From assembly GCA_037176725.1 (NCBI GenBank), contig JAZBRS010000039.1:20558001-20622000 (forward strand): a DNA stretch of 64,000 bases, read 5' to 3'. The position numbers and the translations under genes were made by a program. Within the stretch, counting starts at the first letter, position 1; each line of letters opens with the position of its first letter. Under the pieces are notes generated by a model. The model was not told the DNA's origin. It was given only the letters and a program-made list of their open reading frames with translations, and did no database searches. Shown here one piece after another: positions 20,641 to 31,264 of the stretch. This stretch comes from Posidonia oceanica. Taxonomy: Eukaryota > Streptophyta > Magnoliopsida > Alismatales > Posidoniaceae.

Positions 20641-22309
20641 GCTGGGCCTTGTGCAGAGGAGGGAAAAAATATATATATAGAAAGGAGGGGAGAAGGGCCT
20701 GATGGACCGGACCAGAAAAAAGAAAGGAAAAGTTGGAAAAGAAAGAAGAAGAAAGGAAGAAGAAGAAAAAGAAAGGAAGAAGGGGAAGAAAAATTAAAAT
20801 AAAAATAAAAAAGAAATAGGAAAGATTTGAAAATGTTTTTAGAGTAGTTGTGTTTAAGTTAGGATTTTAGTTTAGTTTTTATAAGATGGTTTTTTAATTA
20901 GTTAATTAAGAAAAGTTTTAGCTTTGTCTTTTTAGGATTTTCTTTAAGTTTTCTTTTAATTCGTTTTTTGATTTTGTTTAAATGTTTGTTAAGGTTTTTT
21001 TAATTGTTTTTTTTTTAGTTAAGTTTTTCTTGTTAAGTTTTTCTTGTTAGGTTGGGATTTTTTAATTAGGATTTTTTAATGGATTGTTTTTAAATTAATT
21101 AAGATAAGTTTTAGTTTTTTGATTTTAGTCTTTTTTCTTAAGTCTTCTTTGATTTGTTTTTTATTTTGTTTGTTAAGTTCTTTTAATATTTTTTTAGTTA
21201 AGTTTTTCTTGTTAAGTTTTTGATTAAGTGTTTTTAAATTTTTTGATTGTTTCTTTTTCCTTTTTAATTAATTTTTTTAAATTGTTCCTTTTAGATTTGT
21301 TAAGTTAAGTTTTCCCTTAATTATTTGTCTTAGTGTTTTTAATTATTTTCTTTCTTTTTAGGATTTGTTTTTTGATTATTTTTAATGGGGTTTTTACTTT
21401 TGGTTTGTTTTGATTATATTTTGCTTTTTGCTTGATTTTATAGCATTTTCTTTTTGTTTGTCTTGTATTTTTTAGATTGCCTTCATAGTTTTTAGTTTTA
21501 GTTAGATTTAGTTAGGTTTTTGTTTTTTGTTGTTTGTTTAATGTTTTTAATTTTTTTTTAGGGTTTGGTTTGTTTTCCTTTTGTTTTAGGGTTTTAAAGG
21601 TTTTTAAGAGTTTTTTGAAGATTTAATAGATGGAAAAGGAGGAGTAAAGAAGAAAGAGAGGAGTTGAAAGAAAATAATTTTTAGAAAACCAAAGAAAATG
21701 CTAAAAATAAGATAAAAATACAAATAAGATTCAGAAGAGATAGATGCACAAGGGGGGCCCACAGTCAGGCAAGAAGAAGGGAGAGAAGGGGGTGAAAAGA
21801 AGGAGGATAATCAGGAGAGAGAGAGGAGAGAGAAAAGAATAATCTAGGAGAGAGAATAGGATAATTTGATGAAATGAAGGGGTTAGAGGTTTAGAAATTG
21901 GGTGAAATTTGTGGTGTGTGGCCTAGGGTCTCTAGTGTTTGACCTAGGGTTTGGGTTTGGTTTTGGGAAAGTTTTGGAAGGGTTTTGAGGTGTAGAAAAA
22001 GGATAGCTTTACCTAGGTTTTCAAGGGTTTTTGGGAGTGATTTTGGTTTGAAAATTGAGGGTTTTTGGGAGTGGTTTTGGTTTAAAAATTGAGGGTTTCT
22101 GGGTAGGTTTGCTAAGTTGAGAATGGTGAGTTTTCCTATGGTTTTTGGGTAGGTTTTGGGCTTGGGAAAGAGGTGTAATTCCAGGTTAAGTTTGGGCTTG
22201 TTTTGGAAAGAAGGATGAAAAGGAATGTGTAGGTTTGGACCTAGATTTGGATCCAGAAGCCACCAGAGGGTTCCAATTGATTCAAGCCTGTCAAAATGGG
22301 GTGTCAACA

Positions 22310-24022
22310 GTTATCATGGCTCAACAAGAGTTGGACAAAGCATTGAGACAGGAAGAAAAATTTTGGGCTCAAATGGCTCATTGTAAATGGCTAAAGGAAG
22401 GAGACAAAAATACCGCTTTCTTTCATAACACAGTAAAACAGAGGAGGCAACACAACTTTATTCAGGCTATCAAGGACACAAATGGCATGTGGAATCATGA
22501 GATTCAGGATATTTGTTCTGTTGGAGTGGATTTTTTCAAAGGCCTTTTTTCTTCTAAGGATTTTGTGGAGGATGAGCATCTCCTTGATTGTATCCCTCGT
22601 TTAATTTCAGATGATGACAACTCTATTTTATCTAGAGTTCCTAACATGGAGGAGATTCACTAGGCTCTTAGTTCGATGCTTGCGGGGGCAGCTTCAGGTC
22701 CTGATGGATTCTCTATATCCTTCTATATTGTTGCTTGGCAGATTATTAAAGAGGATCTCTTTGCCTTGGTGAAATATTTTTTTGTTGGAGGACTTATGCA
22801 TAGGAGTGTTTCTACTTCCCTGTTTTGCTTAATTTCTAAAGTTGAGAATCCTGTTAGTTTTGCTCAGTTTAGACCCATTAGTGTGGGAAATGTTGCATCA
22901 AAAATTTGTTCTAAAATTCTCAATAACAGGGTGATTTCTTTTCTACCTATGGTGATCGGCCTGGAACAGACAGGCTTTCTCAAAGGTAGAGATATTTTTT
23001 ATCATATTTAGTTGGCCCAAGAGCTGTGTGTTGATGTGAACAGGAAATGCAGAGGTGGTAATGCTATCTTCAAGCTGGATATGTTGAAAGCTTATGACAG
23101 GATGGAATGGGTTTTTCTTTTTAATGTCTTACATAGATTTGGCTTTTCTGTGAGATTTATTGATTTGGTTAGAAGGTCTCTTAACAATAATTGGTTCTCT
23201 ATTGTTATTAATGGGAAACAGACTGGTTTTTTCAAGGCTTCGAGAGGTCTAAAGCAAGGAGACCCTCTTTCTCCATCTTTATTTATTATTGCCCAAGAGG
23301 TTTTTAGCAGAGGGCTCCAGGAGTTATTTTTGAAAGGTTACTGTCAGAGATATACTACTTCGGGTAAAGGTCTGGCGCTATCTCATTTATTCTTTGCTGA
23401 TGATGCTTTGCTATTCTGTAGAGGAGATGGGAACTCGGTTCAGAATCTCATGTATTTCATTTCCAAGTACGAGGAAGCTTCGGGTCAATGCATGGGAAAG
23501 AATAAGTGTACCTATATATGGCGTGATCCATCTTCTAGAAGTGAGCTGATTGAAAGATGTACGGGATTTGCTAGAGGGTCTTGGCCTCTTCATTATTTCG
23601 GTGCTTCCATTGCTGCGGGCCGTGGTAGAATCTCTTATTTCCTTCCCTTGGTGGATAAGGTTAGACGTCCGGTTAATGGTTGGGGTGCTCGTACATTGAA
23701 TATGGCTGGTAGGCTGACTCTGGTTAGGAGTGTTTTGGCTTCTATTCCTATTCATATTTTAGCTGTTTCTAAAATTCCTGAGCATGTCATTAATATTCTG
23801 GACTGCCTCTTGCGTGATTTTTTGTGGGGTTCTAAAATGGATAAGCACCTCCTTCATTGGGTTAATTGGGATAATTGCACTAAGTCTTTTGATGAGATGG
23901 GGTTAGATATCAGAAAACTCCAAGACTTGCATGTGCTTTCCAATATCAAGGCTTGTTGGAACCTTCTTCAGCATTCCTCTTTATGGAGTCAATTTTGTGC
24001 AGCTAAGTATGGTATTGATTAG
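22310..24022 (+). pseudogene. LINE ORF2: reverse transcriptase
   Basis: Target-primed reverse transcription enzyme. Readable order: LDKALRQEEKFWAQMAHCKW, WLKEGDKNTAFFH, ASGPDGFSISFY, FRPISVGNVASKICSKILNN, GFLKGRDIFYHI, IFKLDMLKAYDRMEW, SRGLKQGDPLSPSLFI and the catalytic LFFADDALLF (FADD at about 23393-23404). One frame throughout, interrupted by TAG at 22661, 23009 and 24020. At least the first two fit CAG/CAA to TAG changes (H-stop-ALSS, I-stop-LAQEL). The N-terminal endonuclease is missing because E1 cuts the gene. Confidence 0.9.
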
Positions 24023-24874
24023 AATGGATGGTATGCTCCTGTTCCGTCCTTTTGCTCTACTAGATGGAAGTCCCTCATGAATGTGATGCTGTGGGTTGTT
24101 GCTAATTCTTTGTGGTAGATTGACAAAGGAAATAGTTCTTTTTGGATGGACAAATGGTGGAACAGTGGTATTATTCATAATATTTTTCAGCACCTGCCTA
24201 GTGCCGATCTTTCTGTCAAGACTGTGGATGTGTTTTTTAACAAGTATCTGTTTGAGGAACATGTGATTGGGGACGTGGGAGATTTGCAGAATATGTGGGC
24301 TGCACTTCAGGATCTCCATGTGGATCCTCGTGGGCAAAATAACACTCTCATTTGGTTTCCTTCTCTTGATGGTCATTTTTCTATCAAAGATACATGGAAT
24401 TTGCTTAATATTAAGAGGTTTGTTGTTCCCTCTAGAAAATGGATCTGGTCTAGATTGATTCCTCCTAAAATGTCTTTATTTCTCTGGCACATTAGTTGGA
24501 ATGCAGTAGCTATGGATGTGAGCATTCAATCCCGTACAATTCCTTTTGTTTCAAGGTGCAATTGTTGTGTGAAGCATCATCACGTGGAAAGCCTGGATCA
24601 CTTACTACTTCATGGAGAGCTAGGCAGAAAGGTTTGCGATTTCTTTGCTTCTGTTTTCAACATAGATCTGAGTGTGGATATTGCTTCTACTATTCTCTCT
24701 TGGCATGGTAGAGCTAAAAGACACTCGTATGGGTGTACTTTCATTGGGATACTACCGACTTTCATATGTTGGCACATTTGGAGAGAAAGGTGTAGCAAGA
24801 GGTTTTCTAACCGGTTCCTTAGTTGGGCTTTAGATTGTTTCGGGTATTATAGCAGATTGCAACTTCACTCTTGA
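24023..24874 (+). pseudogene. LINE ORF2: zf-RVT region
   Basis: Continues the RT frame after TAG 24020-24022 and another TAG near 24116. Contains SSFWMDKWWNSGIIH and the zinc-binding reverse-transcriptase module: RKWIWSRLIPPKMSLFLWHI, CNCCVKHHHVESLDHLLLH. This module is usual after the RT of plant L1 elements. It ends in a stop at 24872-24874. Confidence 0.85.
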
Positions 24875-25475
24875 GGGGAACACTTTTGACTGTATAGGTG
24901 GGGACGTTTTTGCCTTATCTAAGGCTGGATTTCACGTACCTTCTATCCTAGACAAACCTTTTTTGATTGTGAGATGGTCTCCCCCTACTGATGGTCTTAA
25001 GGCTAATGTTGATAGTTCTTCGACTTCTTCTACTGCTAGGGGTGGTGGCATTGTCAGAGATGCTTGTGGTCGGGTTATCATTGCCTTCTCTTATTATTAT
25101 GAGCATATCACCAATAATGAGGCAGAAATGAGAGCTGTCTGGGACCTTTTACACCTTTGTGACAGGTATGGCATCAAAGTTAGGGAGATTGAATCTGATT
25201 CTTTGCAAATTGTTCAAATGTTACAAGGCAGAATCAATGTTCACTGGAAATGCAAATGGTGGTGGAGTAGTATTCAGAAGTATATTAGTGTCAACATCAC
25301 TCACTACTTTCGTGAGTGTGATGGAGCTGCAGATTTCTTAGCTAAAAGACGTGGATCTACTAGTGCCAATGAAACCTTCCACGCGTATTCTGATCTCCCT
25401 AGAGTTTTGAGAGGCATCTGTAATCTTGACAAATGGGGTATTCCTTCGATTAGGAATAGAAAGAGTAGGGTTTAG
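24875..25475 (+). pseudogene. LINE ORF2: C-terminal RNase H
   Basis: A plant-type RNase H (RVT_3-like): LKANVDSSSTSSTARGGGIV, ITNNEAEMRAVWDLL, IESDSLQIVQMLQ, then HYFRECDGAADFLAKRRG, near the usual HVPREGNKVADxLAK ending. It is in a different frame from zf-RVT, so one indel lies at about 24880-24960. The D, E and D positions of the active site can be read. Ends at TAG 25473-25475. Confidence 0.85.
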
Positions 25476-25657
25476 TCTTTTTTTCCTCTTCCTATTCCCA
25501 TGGGCATGGGTTTTGGAGAGGAGTTTTTTCAGACAACCCATAGACTGGTGATTGATGAGTCTTTATCCTCTTTTCGAGGTGTATCATTTCTTTTTGTACT
25601 CTTTCTTCTATCTTCTATAAAATAAAAATTTTTATTGCCCAAAAGAAGAAAAAAAAA
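25476..25657 (+). other. LINE 3' UTR and A-rich tail
   Basis: Short 3' UTR with a CCCATGGGCATGGGTTTT word, then TCTATAAAATAAAAATTTTTATTGCCC and an A-rich tail. The AATAAAAA-TTTTATTGCC ending is typical of plant LINE 3' ends as I recall them. No target duplication could be matched because the 5' end is outside the window. Confidence 0.75.
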
Positions 25658-27006
25658 TCCCGCCGGCAATGGTGTCAAAAACTTGATGTCAAATTTTAAT
25701 ATACTGCAAGTACACGGTGTACTATGTAGTATGTATGCAAGTACAAGTTGATCCCACAAAGAATAGAGTAATATAGCAAAGATTAATTGTCAGATATTCA
25801 AGAAAAAAGTGATGGAGGTAATGAATTTGATTAAGAATGTTTGATTTAAAATTAATGATAAAATTCAAAATATTAGAGAGCTAGGGTTTTCGAATCCACT
25901 CATGTAAGTAAAGAATACATGATTAAATCCACTTTCTATCTCTCTTCCTGATCTAAATAATTTAACTCAATGATTTTTATCCTAACAAGCATAATTTATA
26001 TGTAATGCACCATAGAATATCTAGTAGTAGATAAAAACACACAAATTAAATTAAATCAAATGATATACATTAGATCTAAGATTATACACATGATCCCCAA
26101 TTATTCTTTCCTAATCATAGACTAAAAATATGTAACCAATATTAGTCCATCATAGTTTACCGATATAACAGAGATTTATGCAATATACATCTATTCTAAG
26201 TAATCGAGATAATAAAACATGAGAAAATAAAGAGAGATTTAATCACAACATCTGAAATTTATATGAACTTCATCTAAACCCTAAATCTAGAAATTAGTTG
26301 CACATGGAAATGATAGAAAATAAAGACTTAAAGATAGAAATTGAAATACAAGACATAATTGAAAAAAAAAAAATGATTTTTTATTGATAAAACCTGATAT
26401 TATAGTAAGGAGAACACTTGAAGCTCTCCAACAAAAAAGAGGAAAATAACCTAAATTTGAGTCTAAGCCTAAGGGGTGGAGGATTCTCTCACATATCTAC
26501 AACAATGGTCTATTTATAGATTTACAAACACATCTCTCACCTCGGAAACAAATCCGATTCAAAACTTTAAATTCTAAATTCAAATACTAAATATTTACAT
26601 CTGAACAACAAAACTCCCAAAAACTAAGTCAAAAAATATAATTTCAGGGCACAAAGGAGGTGCCATATGTGCATTTGGGCGCCTAGGACCAAATAATCTG
26701 GAATTCAATCTGGTTTGTTCTGTTGGTTTAGTTGATATTTTTCGAAGTCTTTAAGCATATAAAAATTTGGATTTGAATATTCGACGTAGTTCCATATTAT
26801 TTGTGCAAAATTCTTTTCTTTTCTAGTTCAAATGTAATCTGAATTTGAATTTAGATTTGAATTCTTTGCACATTTATTCTTTTTCTCTCCTTTTTATAAA
26901 TTATTCCTGAGTCCCCAAGTACCTACAAAATTTACACAAAACACCTCAAGTAGCATTATTTATATACAAAATGGATAAATATAGGACATGAAATATGTAA
27001 CAATCA
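25657..27006 (-). mobile_element. Athila-like Ty3/gypsy LTR with tRNA-Asp-type PBS (minus strand)
   Basis: Minus-strand sequence AGTTTTTGACACCATTGCCG followed by GCGGGAT resembles the well-known Athila-type junction AGTTTTTGGCGCCGTTGCCG with tRNA-Asp PBS. The LTR then spans about 27006 to 25684 (about 1.3 kb), starting TGATTGTTACATATTTCATG and holding the ACTTGTACTTGCATACATAC and GTGGGATCAACTTG words common to this LTR type. The coding part is absent here, replaced by the LINE. Family assignment from memory. Confidence 0.5.
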
Positions 27007-28099
27007 TGTGCTCGTCATGGTGAAAAGAAAATTAATGATAATTAGCAAATTAAAAACTTGTTTAACAAACACAAGCAAATAATAAAAGAATTGAGAGTTG
27101 TAAATTAAACTACAAGCATACAAAGAAGGAGATGAGAGAAATTGAGAACAAGGAAAACTTATAGTGGTTTGGTCTCCCCGACTTAGTCCACTCCTTGAAA
27201 GTCCCTCAAAAATTTCCTATTCTGATCTTGATTCTAGGCCAAGATCCCACCTCTACACCTTTTGACGAAAACCTCGTCAAGACTCTGCAAAATCCACAGC
27301 TTGTCCTTCTCATAAATGGAGAAGCTTATACACTTGAAGGAAATGAAGATTACAACTCTAAACTCTTTTATCTTTCTCAAATACACAATTGAGCAAGAGG
27401 ATTTTTTATGGATAGGCAATGAATATATATTTGCTATGGCTTGAATGAAGTGTGAGAAACTCATTTAAAACTCTCTCAAAGTATGGGCATAGAATGTGTA
27501 GAGTGTTGTTGCAAATGAGTACCAATAGGTGGGGATTTATAGACCAAAGAGTAGTGTTGAACATTGGTCTAACAGCGATAATAAAGGTCCAATGGCTAGC
27601 CATTCGGTAGATCGAAATACATTCGGTAAACTGAATGACTCACAGTTATTTACAATGGCCGGTCAATTCGGTATGTCAAAATAAATTCGATATGCCGAAT
27701 TGATTCTCGATTCTGAACCTCTGTAAGCCTAAATTTCAGTATACCGAAATTAATTCGGTATGCCGAAATGCCCTTAGAAGTCCTATTAAGAAGTGTAATC
27801 AATAAATGATTGGATTGGGGCTTTGGCTATTTTCCTAAGGCACTATGAGGATATTTGGGAGATTATTACAAGTTTCTAGAATACAACAAATTACATTTAC
27901 ATGAAACTTGATTACATTAAAAACTTAATCTCCTATCTACAAATGATTCGACATAAGTTGACTTGAATTGCCATGTAAACTCATTGTAGTCCATTTTGTC
28001 TTCTTCTTTTGCTAAAGTTTATAAGAACTTTTTCTTGACATATTAAGAAGGATTAGCATATAAATATGTTTTGTTATCATCAAAATTGAGATGAAACTA
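27007..28099. other. AT-rich DNA without a supported gene
   Basis: No ORF with recognisable domains. A passage around 27160-27250 (AACTTATAGTGGTTTGGTCT, then a pyrimidine-rich stretch) has the flavour of a plant copia-type LTR, but ends are not defined. At 27600-27775 the near-palindrome ATTCGGTATGCCGAAT recurs four or five times in diverged forms. Confidence 0.4.
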
Positions 28100-28699
28100 A
28101 TTAGCTAACACGCTCCATCATGGCATTGGAAATTGTTAATTTCCTATCCATCAAATTTTTTGAGAATAGATATGACTTAACATCATCCATTGATATTTCT
28201 TCTCTGCCATATATGAGAGTTTTCTTAAAATACTTATAAGAGAATGGTAACAAATATAGTAATAAAAGAGCTTGATCTTCATCCTCAATCTTTACATCTT
28301 TATTTTCTAGATCCATAATGACCGAACTAAAATCATTGATGTGTGATTTAATAGATGTACCTTCAGCCATAGGGAGCATGAACAATCACTACTTCAAGTG
28401 TAGTCGGTTTGCAAGGGTCTTGATCATGTAAAGCAATTTTAGCTTTAGCCAAACACTTGCTACGGTCTTCTCGTGTGCAACCTCTTGGAGAACCTCATTA
28501 GACAAGCACAATTGTATACTCGTCAAGGCTTCTCGTCCATCTCCTCCTTCTCATCTTCACTCATCGATTCTTGCATCTTGTCCTTTCCCTTCAATGCCTT
28601 TGATACTCCTTGTTGAACCAGAACTGTGTGCATCTTTATCTGCCACAAACGGAAGTTGATATTCCAATCATACTTCTCGATCTTGAACTTCGTCATCAT
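28100..28699 (-). pseudogene. Ty1/copia gag remnant
   Basis: From ATG at 28699 the minus strand reads MTKFKIEKYDWNINFRLWQI, then AVQQ-like VLVQQGVSKALKGKDKM, then after a frameshift ALTSIQLCLSNEVLQEVARE, then LKLKLLYMIKTLANRLHLK and MAEGTSIKSHINDFSSVIMD ... DEDQALLLLYLLPFSYKYF. This is the UBN2/copia-type gag. Two stops near 28395 and at least one frameshift kill it; it ends at 28100 before the zinc knuckle and the pol region is absent. Confidence 0.85.
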
Positions 28700-28730
28700 C
28701 TTGGTTATTGAATCGGAACCTACAACAATA

Positions 28731-28742
28731 GCTCTGACATCA
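28731..28742 (-). promoter_or_regulatory. Degenerate copia PBS (tRNA-iMet type)
   Basis: Minus strand TGATGTCAGAGC is two changes from TGGTATCAGAGC, the usual initiator-Met PBS of plant copia elements, and lies 32 bases upstream of the gag ATG. It implies that the adjoining sequence to the right is the 5' LTR. Confidence 0.6.
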
Positions 28743-28744
28743 AT

Positions 28745-29400
28745 TTATTAGCAAACGATCTCTTCGAATAGGGATTAGATGACAATAGAATAAAGAAGTA
28801 AAAGAAATTCATGACAAATAGAGCACACACACAAATATAAGGATTTACAAGATTCAACGAAATAGGTATGTGTCATCAAGGCAGAGAGAGATAGATAGAG
28901 AGAGATTTCACTATGAATCCAAAATGAGTACAAGATATAAGAAATTGATGGAGAAGAAGATCAAGAACCTTCACCTTAGAGAGAGCCGCCACCAAGAACT
29001 CTCAAGATACGTCTAGGGTTGGAATATCTTCAATATATTATAATCCCAACTCAAAGGTATATATATATATATATGTAGAAGAAAACAGGCATGTTTATAA
29101 AAGCTTTCCCAAAACAGACATCCGCTAATCCCCTACATCAATCCAGCAAGTTAGCGGACATCTACGGAGGTTTGAAAATCCCCTACGACAACCTAGTAAT
29201 TTAGTGGACGTCCACATGGATGTCTAGACGTTCGCCAATCTCCTACGACAACCTAGTAATTTAGTGAACGTCCACACGAATGTCTACCTGGTAGTTTCAA
29301 AGCATATTCAACAGGTGGCTACATAATTAAACTAAAGTTGGATTCTCAAACAAAGTATTCTCACATAATCAGTTTTGTCTCAGCTAATGTACAGAATCTA
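28745..29400 (-). repeat. Probable copia LTR remnant
   Basis: Sequence next to the copia PBS, on the side where the 5' LTR must be. The outer end is not defined. It contains a (TA)n run at 29058-29073 and a tandem unit of about 70 bases (29100-29290) with AATCCCCTACGACAACCTAG and AATTTAGTGGACGTCCAC words. Confidence 0.4.
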
Positions 29401-29479
29401 TCATTTCACTAGCTATTTGGTTCAGATATTGTTATTATCTAGATTCTTCCACTATCTCCTTGTGCAAAATCTTTATCAA

Positions 29480-30010
29480 ACGGGGCCTAAATCTGACACG
29501 AACACGACCTGATCTAGGCCCATTTTTATGGTCAGTTTAGGCCCTAAATAAAAATATGTAATTTTAAATATAAATATTAATTTTTAAGATACAATAATTA
29601 TTTTATAATGTATTATATATATATAAACATATGGTAATTAAAAAAAGATGTTTATATTAAAGAAATGGATGTCCGCTCTATAAAAGTGAATGTTTGTTTT
29701 TTAGACAATGCATTATGTCCAAAAAAATAGGCATCCGTTTTATAAAAGTGGACATCCGTTTTTGTTAGTGTACATCTATTTTTGTTAGTGGATGTCCACT
29801 TTTGGTTTTTTTAAAATTTTAAACATTAATAAATCAATTAGAATTTGCTTGAAATCGGGCCTAGTGTCGACCCGACTCGAAATAAATAGGACTGTGGGTT
29901 GTGCTAGGGTCGGGGGATTTCTAATTCCGACTCGACCCGGCACAACCCGAAATGGCAAAATAATGTCGGACCTTGGAAATTTCAGGCAGGGGCGACCTGC
30001 CCTGGATTGA
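29480..30010. repeat. hAT-like non-autonomous element or fragment
   Basis: AT-rich core bounded by GC-rich ends, GGGCCTAAATCTGACACGAA ... AGGCCC and GGCCTAGTGTCGACCCGACT ... CGACCCGGCACAACCCG. Repeated GGCCC/CGACCCG words near the ends resemble subterminal repeats of plant hAT elements. Short GTGGACATCCGTTTT-type repeats lie at 29660-29800. Terminal inverted repeats and 8-bp duplications were not found by eye. Confidence 0.3.
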
Positions 30011-30042
30011 TTCCAGAATTCTAAAACATGGGTTCTTGCGTT

Positions 30043-30163
30043 TTCTTCATGTTAGCAATGCAATGATTGACATGTATGGGAAGCTTGGAAAGTTGAGTTT
30101 TGCTTAGTAGGTGTTTTTGGAAATGCTCAATAGAGATGTTGTGACATGTAACTTGTTGTAGGG
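30043..30163 (+). pseudogene. Fragment of a pentatricopeptide-repeat (PPR) gene
   Basis: About 40 codons in one frame read HVSNAMIDMYGKLGKLSFA, two stops (TAG TAG), then VFLEMLNRDVVTCNLL. This matches the plant PPR signature (xVxNALIDMYGKCG...AxxVFDEMxxRDVVTWNxL). Flanks show no further PPR units, so it is a short captured or retained scrap of a host organelle-RNA-binding protein gene, not a working gene. Confidence 0.6.
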
Positions 30164-31264
30164 AGGAGACGAGATCAGTGATGTCGAGGAAATTACGGGG
30201 AGGCAACAAAATCAATTACAAGTTGTGAAGGGTCCCTCTTTCCCTTCTTCCAAGTAAATTTCTATTGATTCTCAAACCCAAGACTACATCAAATGCTACT
30301 CTTATCCTAACCCTCCATCTAAACGTAAGTAATCCAACAACTAAAGTATCCTATAGGCACCAATAGGAAAATCAGCCTAGTTTACTTTTTATCTAAAAAA
30401 TAAATTCTAAGGTATCCATGTTGTTATCTAACAAAGTTGTAACTAACTATTAGTAGTTGTAATTGTTCATTTGTAACTATAAATCCTATCATCAATATGT
30501 TTTAATGAACGGTCGAGATTGAGAGTTTCTATCTTTTACTTCACTTTTTACACCAAACAGATTTTACACCCATAATCTTACAACTATTCCACTTCGACTT
30601 ATGTGTACAGAATCAAGATTCTACATCCAAAATCTATTTCATTATTTTTTACCAACAGAGCTTTAGGCTTAGATTGGATCATGCCAGACTCCAAGAGAAA
30701 ATCCTCAACCTTAGCTCGACCCTTGGCCCTATCGGGTTCAAGCCAGGCTAGGTCGGGTACCAATTTGATTTTTTTTCCTAGGTCTAGTTGACTGGTTCAA
30801 AAAGAGGGTGGAGGGTGGAGGGTGGAGGGTGAAGGATTCAAGAGTCAGACCATTTTTCTTGGTTATCATCAGTTCATCGTGATGGTTAATGAGAACTAGT
30901 AGTCCACTTGGAATCCAATTTATGGACCAACAAATAGACTTGTAAAATGGGCCAGGCCGAGCCAGCTCGACCCGTGAAATACGTGGCCCGGTTGGGCCTA
31001 GACCGACCAATCTGGTCGGGCCAACTTCTATAAACCCCCGGCTCAGCACGGTCCATGGCCCATCACTGGGCCGAGCCGACGGTCGGCCGGGTAGGGCCAG
31101 TTCATTTTTTAAAAATTGAAAAAAAAAATATTATTAAATATTTAAATATTTGATATATACATAAAAATTGAAAAATACATAAGATATTCAAAATTTTATA
31201 TTTTTACATTTTATTGTTTTACATCAATATAAATTAAAAATTTTACAAAAAAAAAGTATCTATT
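30164..31264. other. Intergenic DNA with hAT-like GC-rich repeats
   Basis: No gene seen. 30420-30600 (TTGTAACTAACTATTAGTAG ... TTTTACACC) has the look of a small copia LTR but without provable ends. 30655-30780 and 30945-31105 are rich in GGGCC, CGACCCG and GGCCGAGCC words like those near the ends of plant hAT elements. The second block lies just beyond the C-terminal end of the hAT transposase and could be its subterminal region. A GGAGGGT microrepeat is at 30805-30830. Confidence 0.4.

Larger units (their letters stand above)
1..22309 (-). mobile_element. E1: Tat-clade Ty3/gypsy LTR retrotransposon, 3' LTR cut by window edge
   Basis: On the minus strand the order is 5' LTR (22309-16265), PBS (16263-16246), leader, gag-protease-RT-RNaseH-archaeal RNaseH-integrase (14928-6116), an extra downstream ORF (4541-3339), a tandem-repeat 3' UTR (3060-1224) and a 3' LTR starting at 1223 and leaving the window. 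Both LTR starts read TGTTGACACCCCATTTTGAC. The dual RNase H, 6-kb LTR, PBS type and repeat-filled 3' UTR are established traits of the plant Tat/Ogre clade. No large ORF precedes gag, so it is not a typical Ogre. The two LTR starts differ at many positions, so the insertion is old. It lies antisense inside a LINE; the expected target duplicate GTTAT (22310-22314) would have its partner left of the window. Confidence 0.9.
16265..22309 (-). repeat. E1 5' LTR (6045 bp)
   Basis: Runs from TGTTGACACC (minus strand, 22309) to ATTACTACA (16265), so it has TG...CA ends. In sense order: CCTAAACC-like start, AT-rich U3, a purine/pyrimidine-biased block, a TATATATATA box (20666-20678), a GC-rich stretch of about 1.6 kb, a region with many spaced TGCATTT/GGACCT words (about 18900-17700), a tandem repeat (17294-16896) and the conserved 3' block. 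A 35-bp tandem duplication lies at 22025-22094. Open frames inside are compositional. Confidence 0.9.
22310..25657 (+). mobile_element. LINE (L1-type non-LTR retrotransposon), 5' part removed by E1
   Basis: The 3' part of a plant L1-like ORF2 with RT, zf-RVT and C-terminal RNase H, then a 3' UTR ending in TATAAAATAAAAATTTTTAT and an A-rich tail at 25641-25657. It starts abruptly at the E1 LTR boundary in the middle of ORF2; endonuclease and ORF1 should lie left of the window beyond E1. It sits in an Athila-like element, next to that element's PBS. Confidence 0.88.

Noticed and set aside
20566..20802. Glu/Lys-rich 78-codon frame
   Set aside because: Purine-rich run inside the E1 LTR, upstream of the TATA box in the antisense direction.
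27195..27603. Small frames of 65-76 codons near 27.2-27.6 kb
   Set aside because: No motif and AT-rich surroundings; likely chance frames in an LTR-like remnant.
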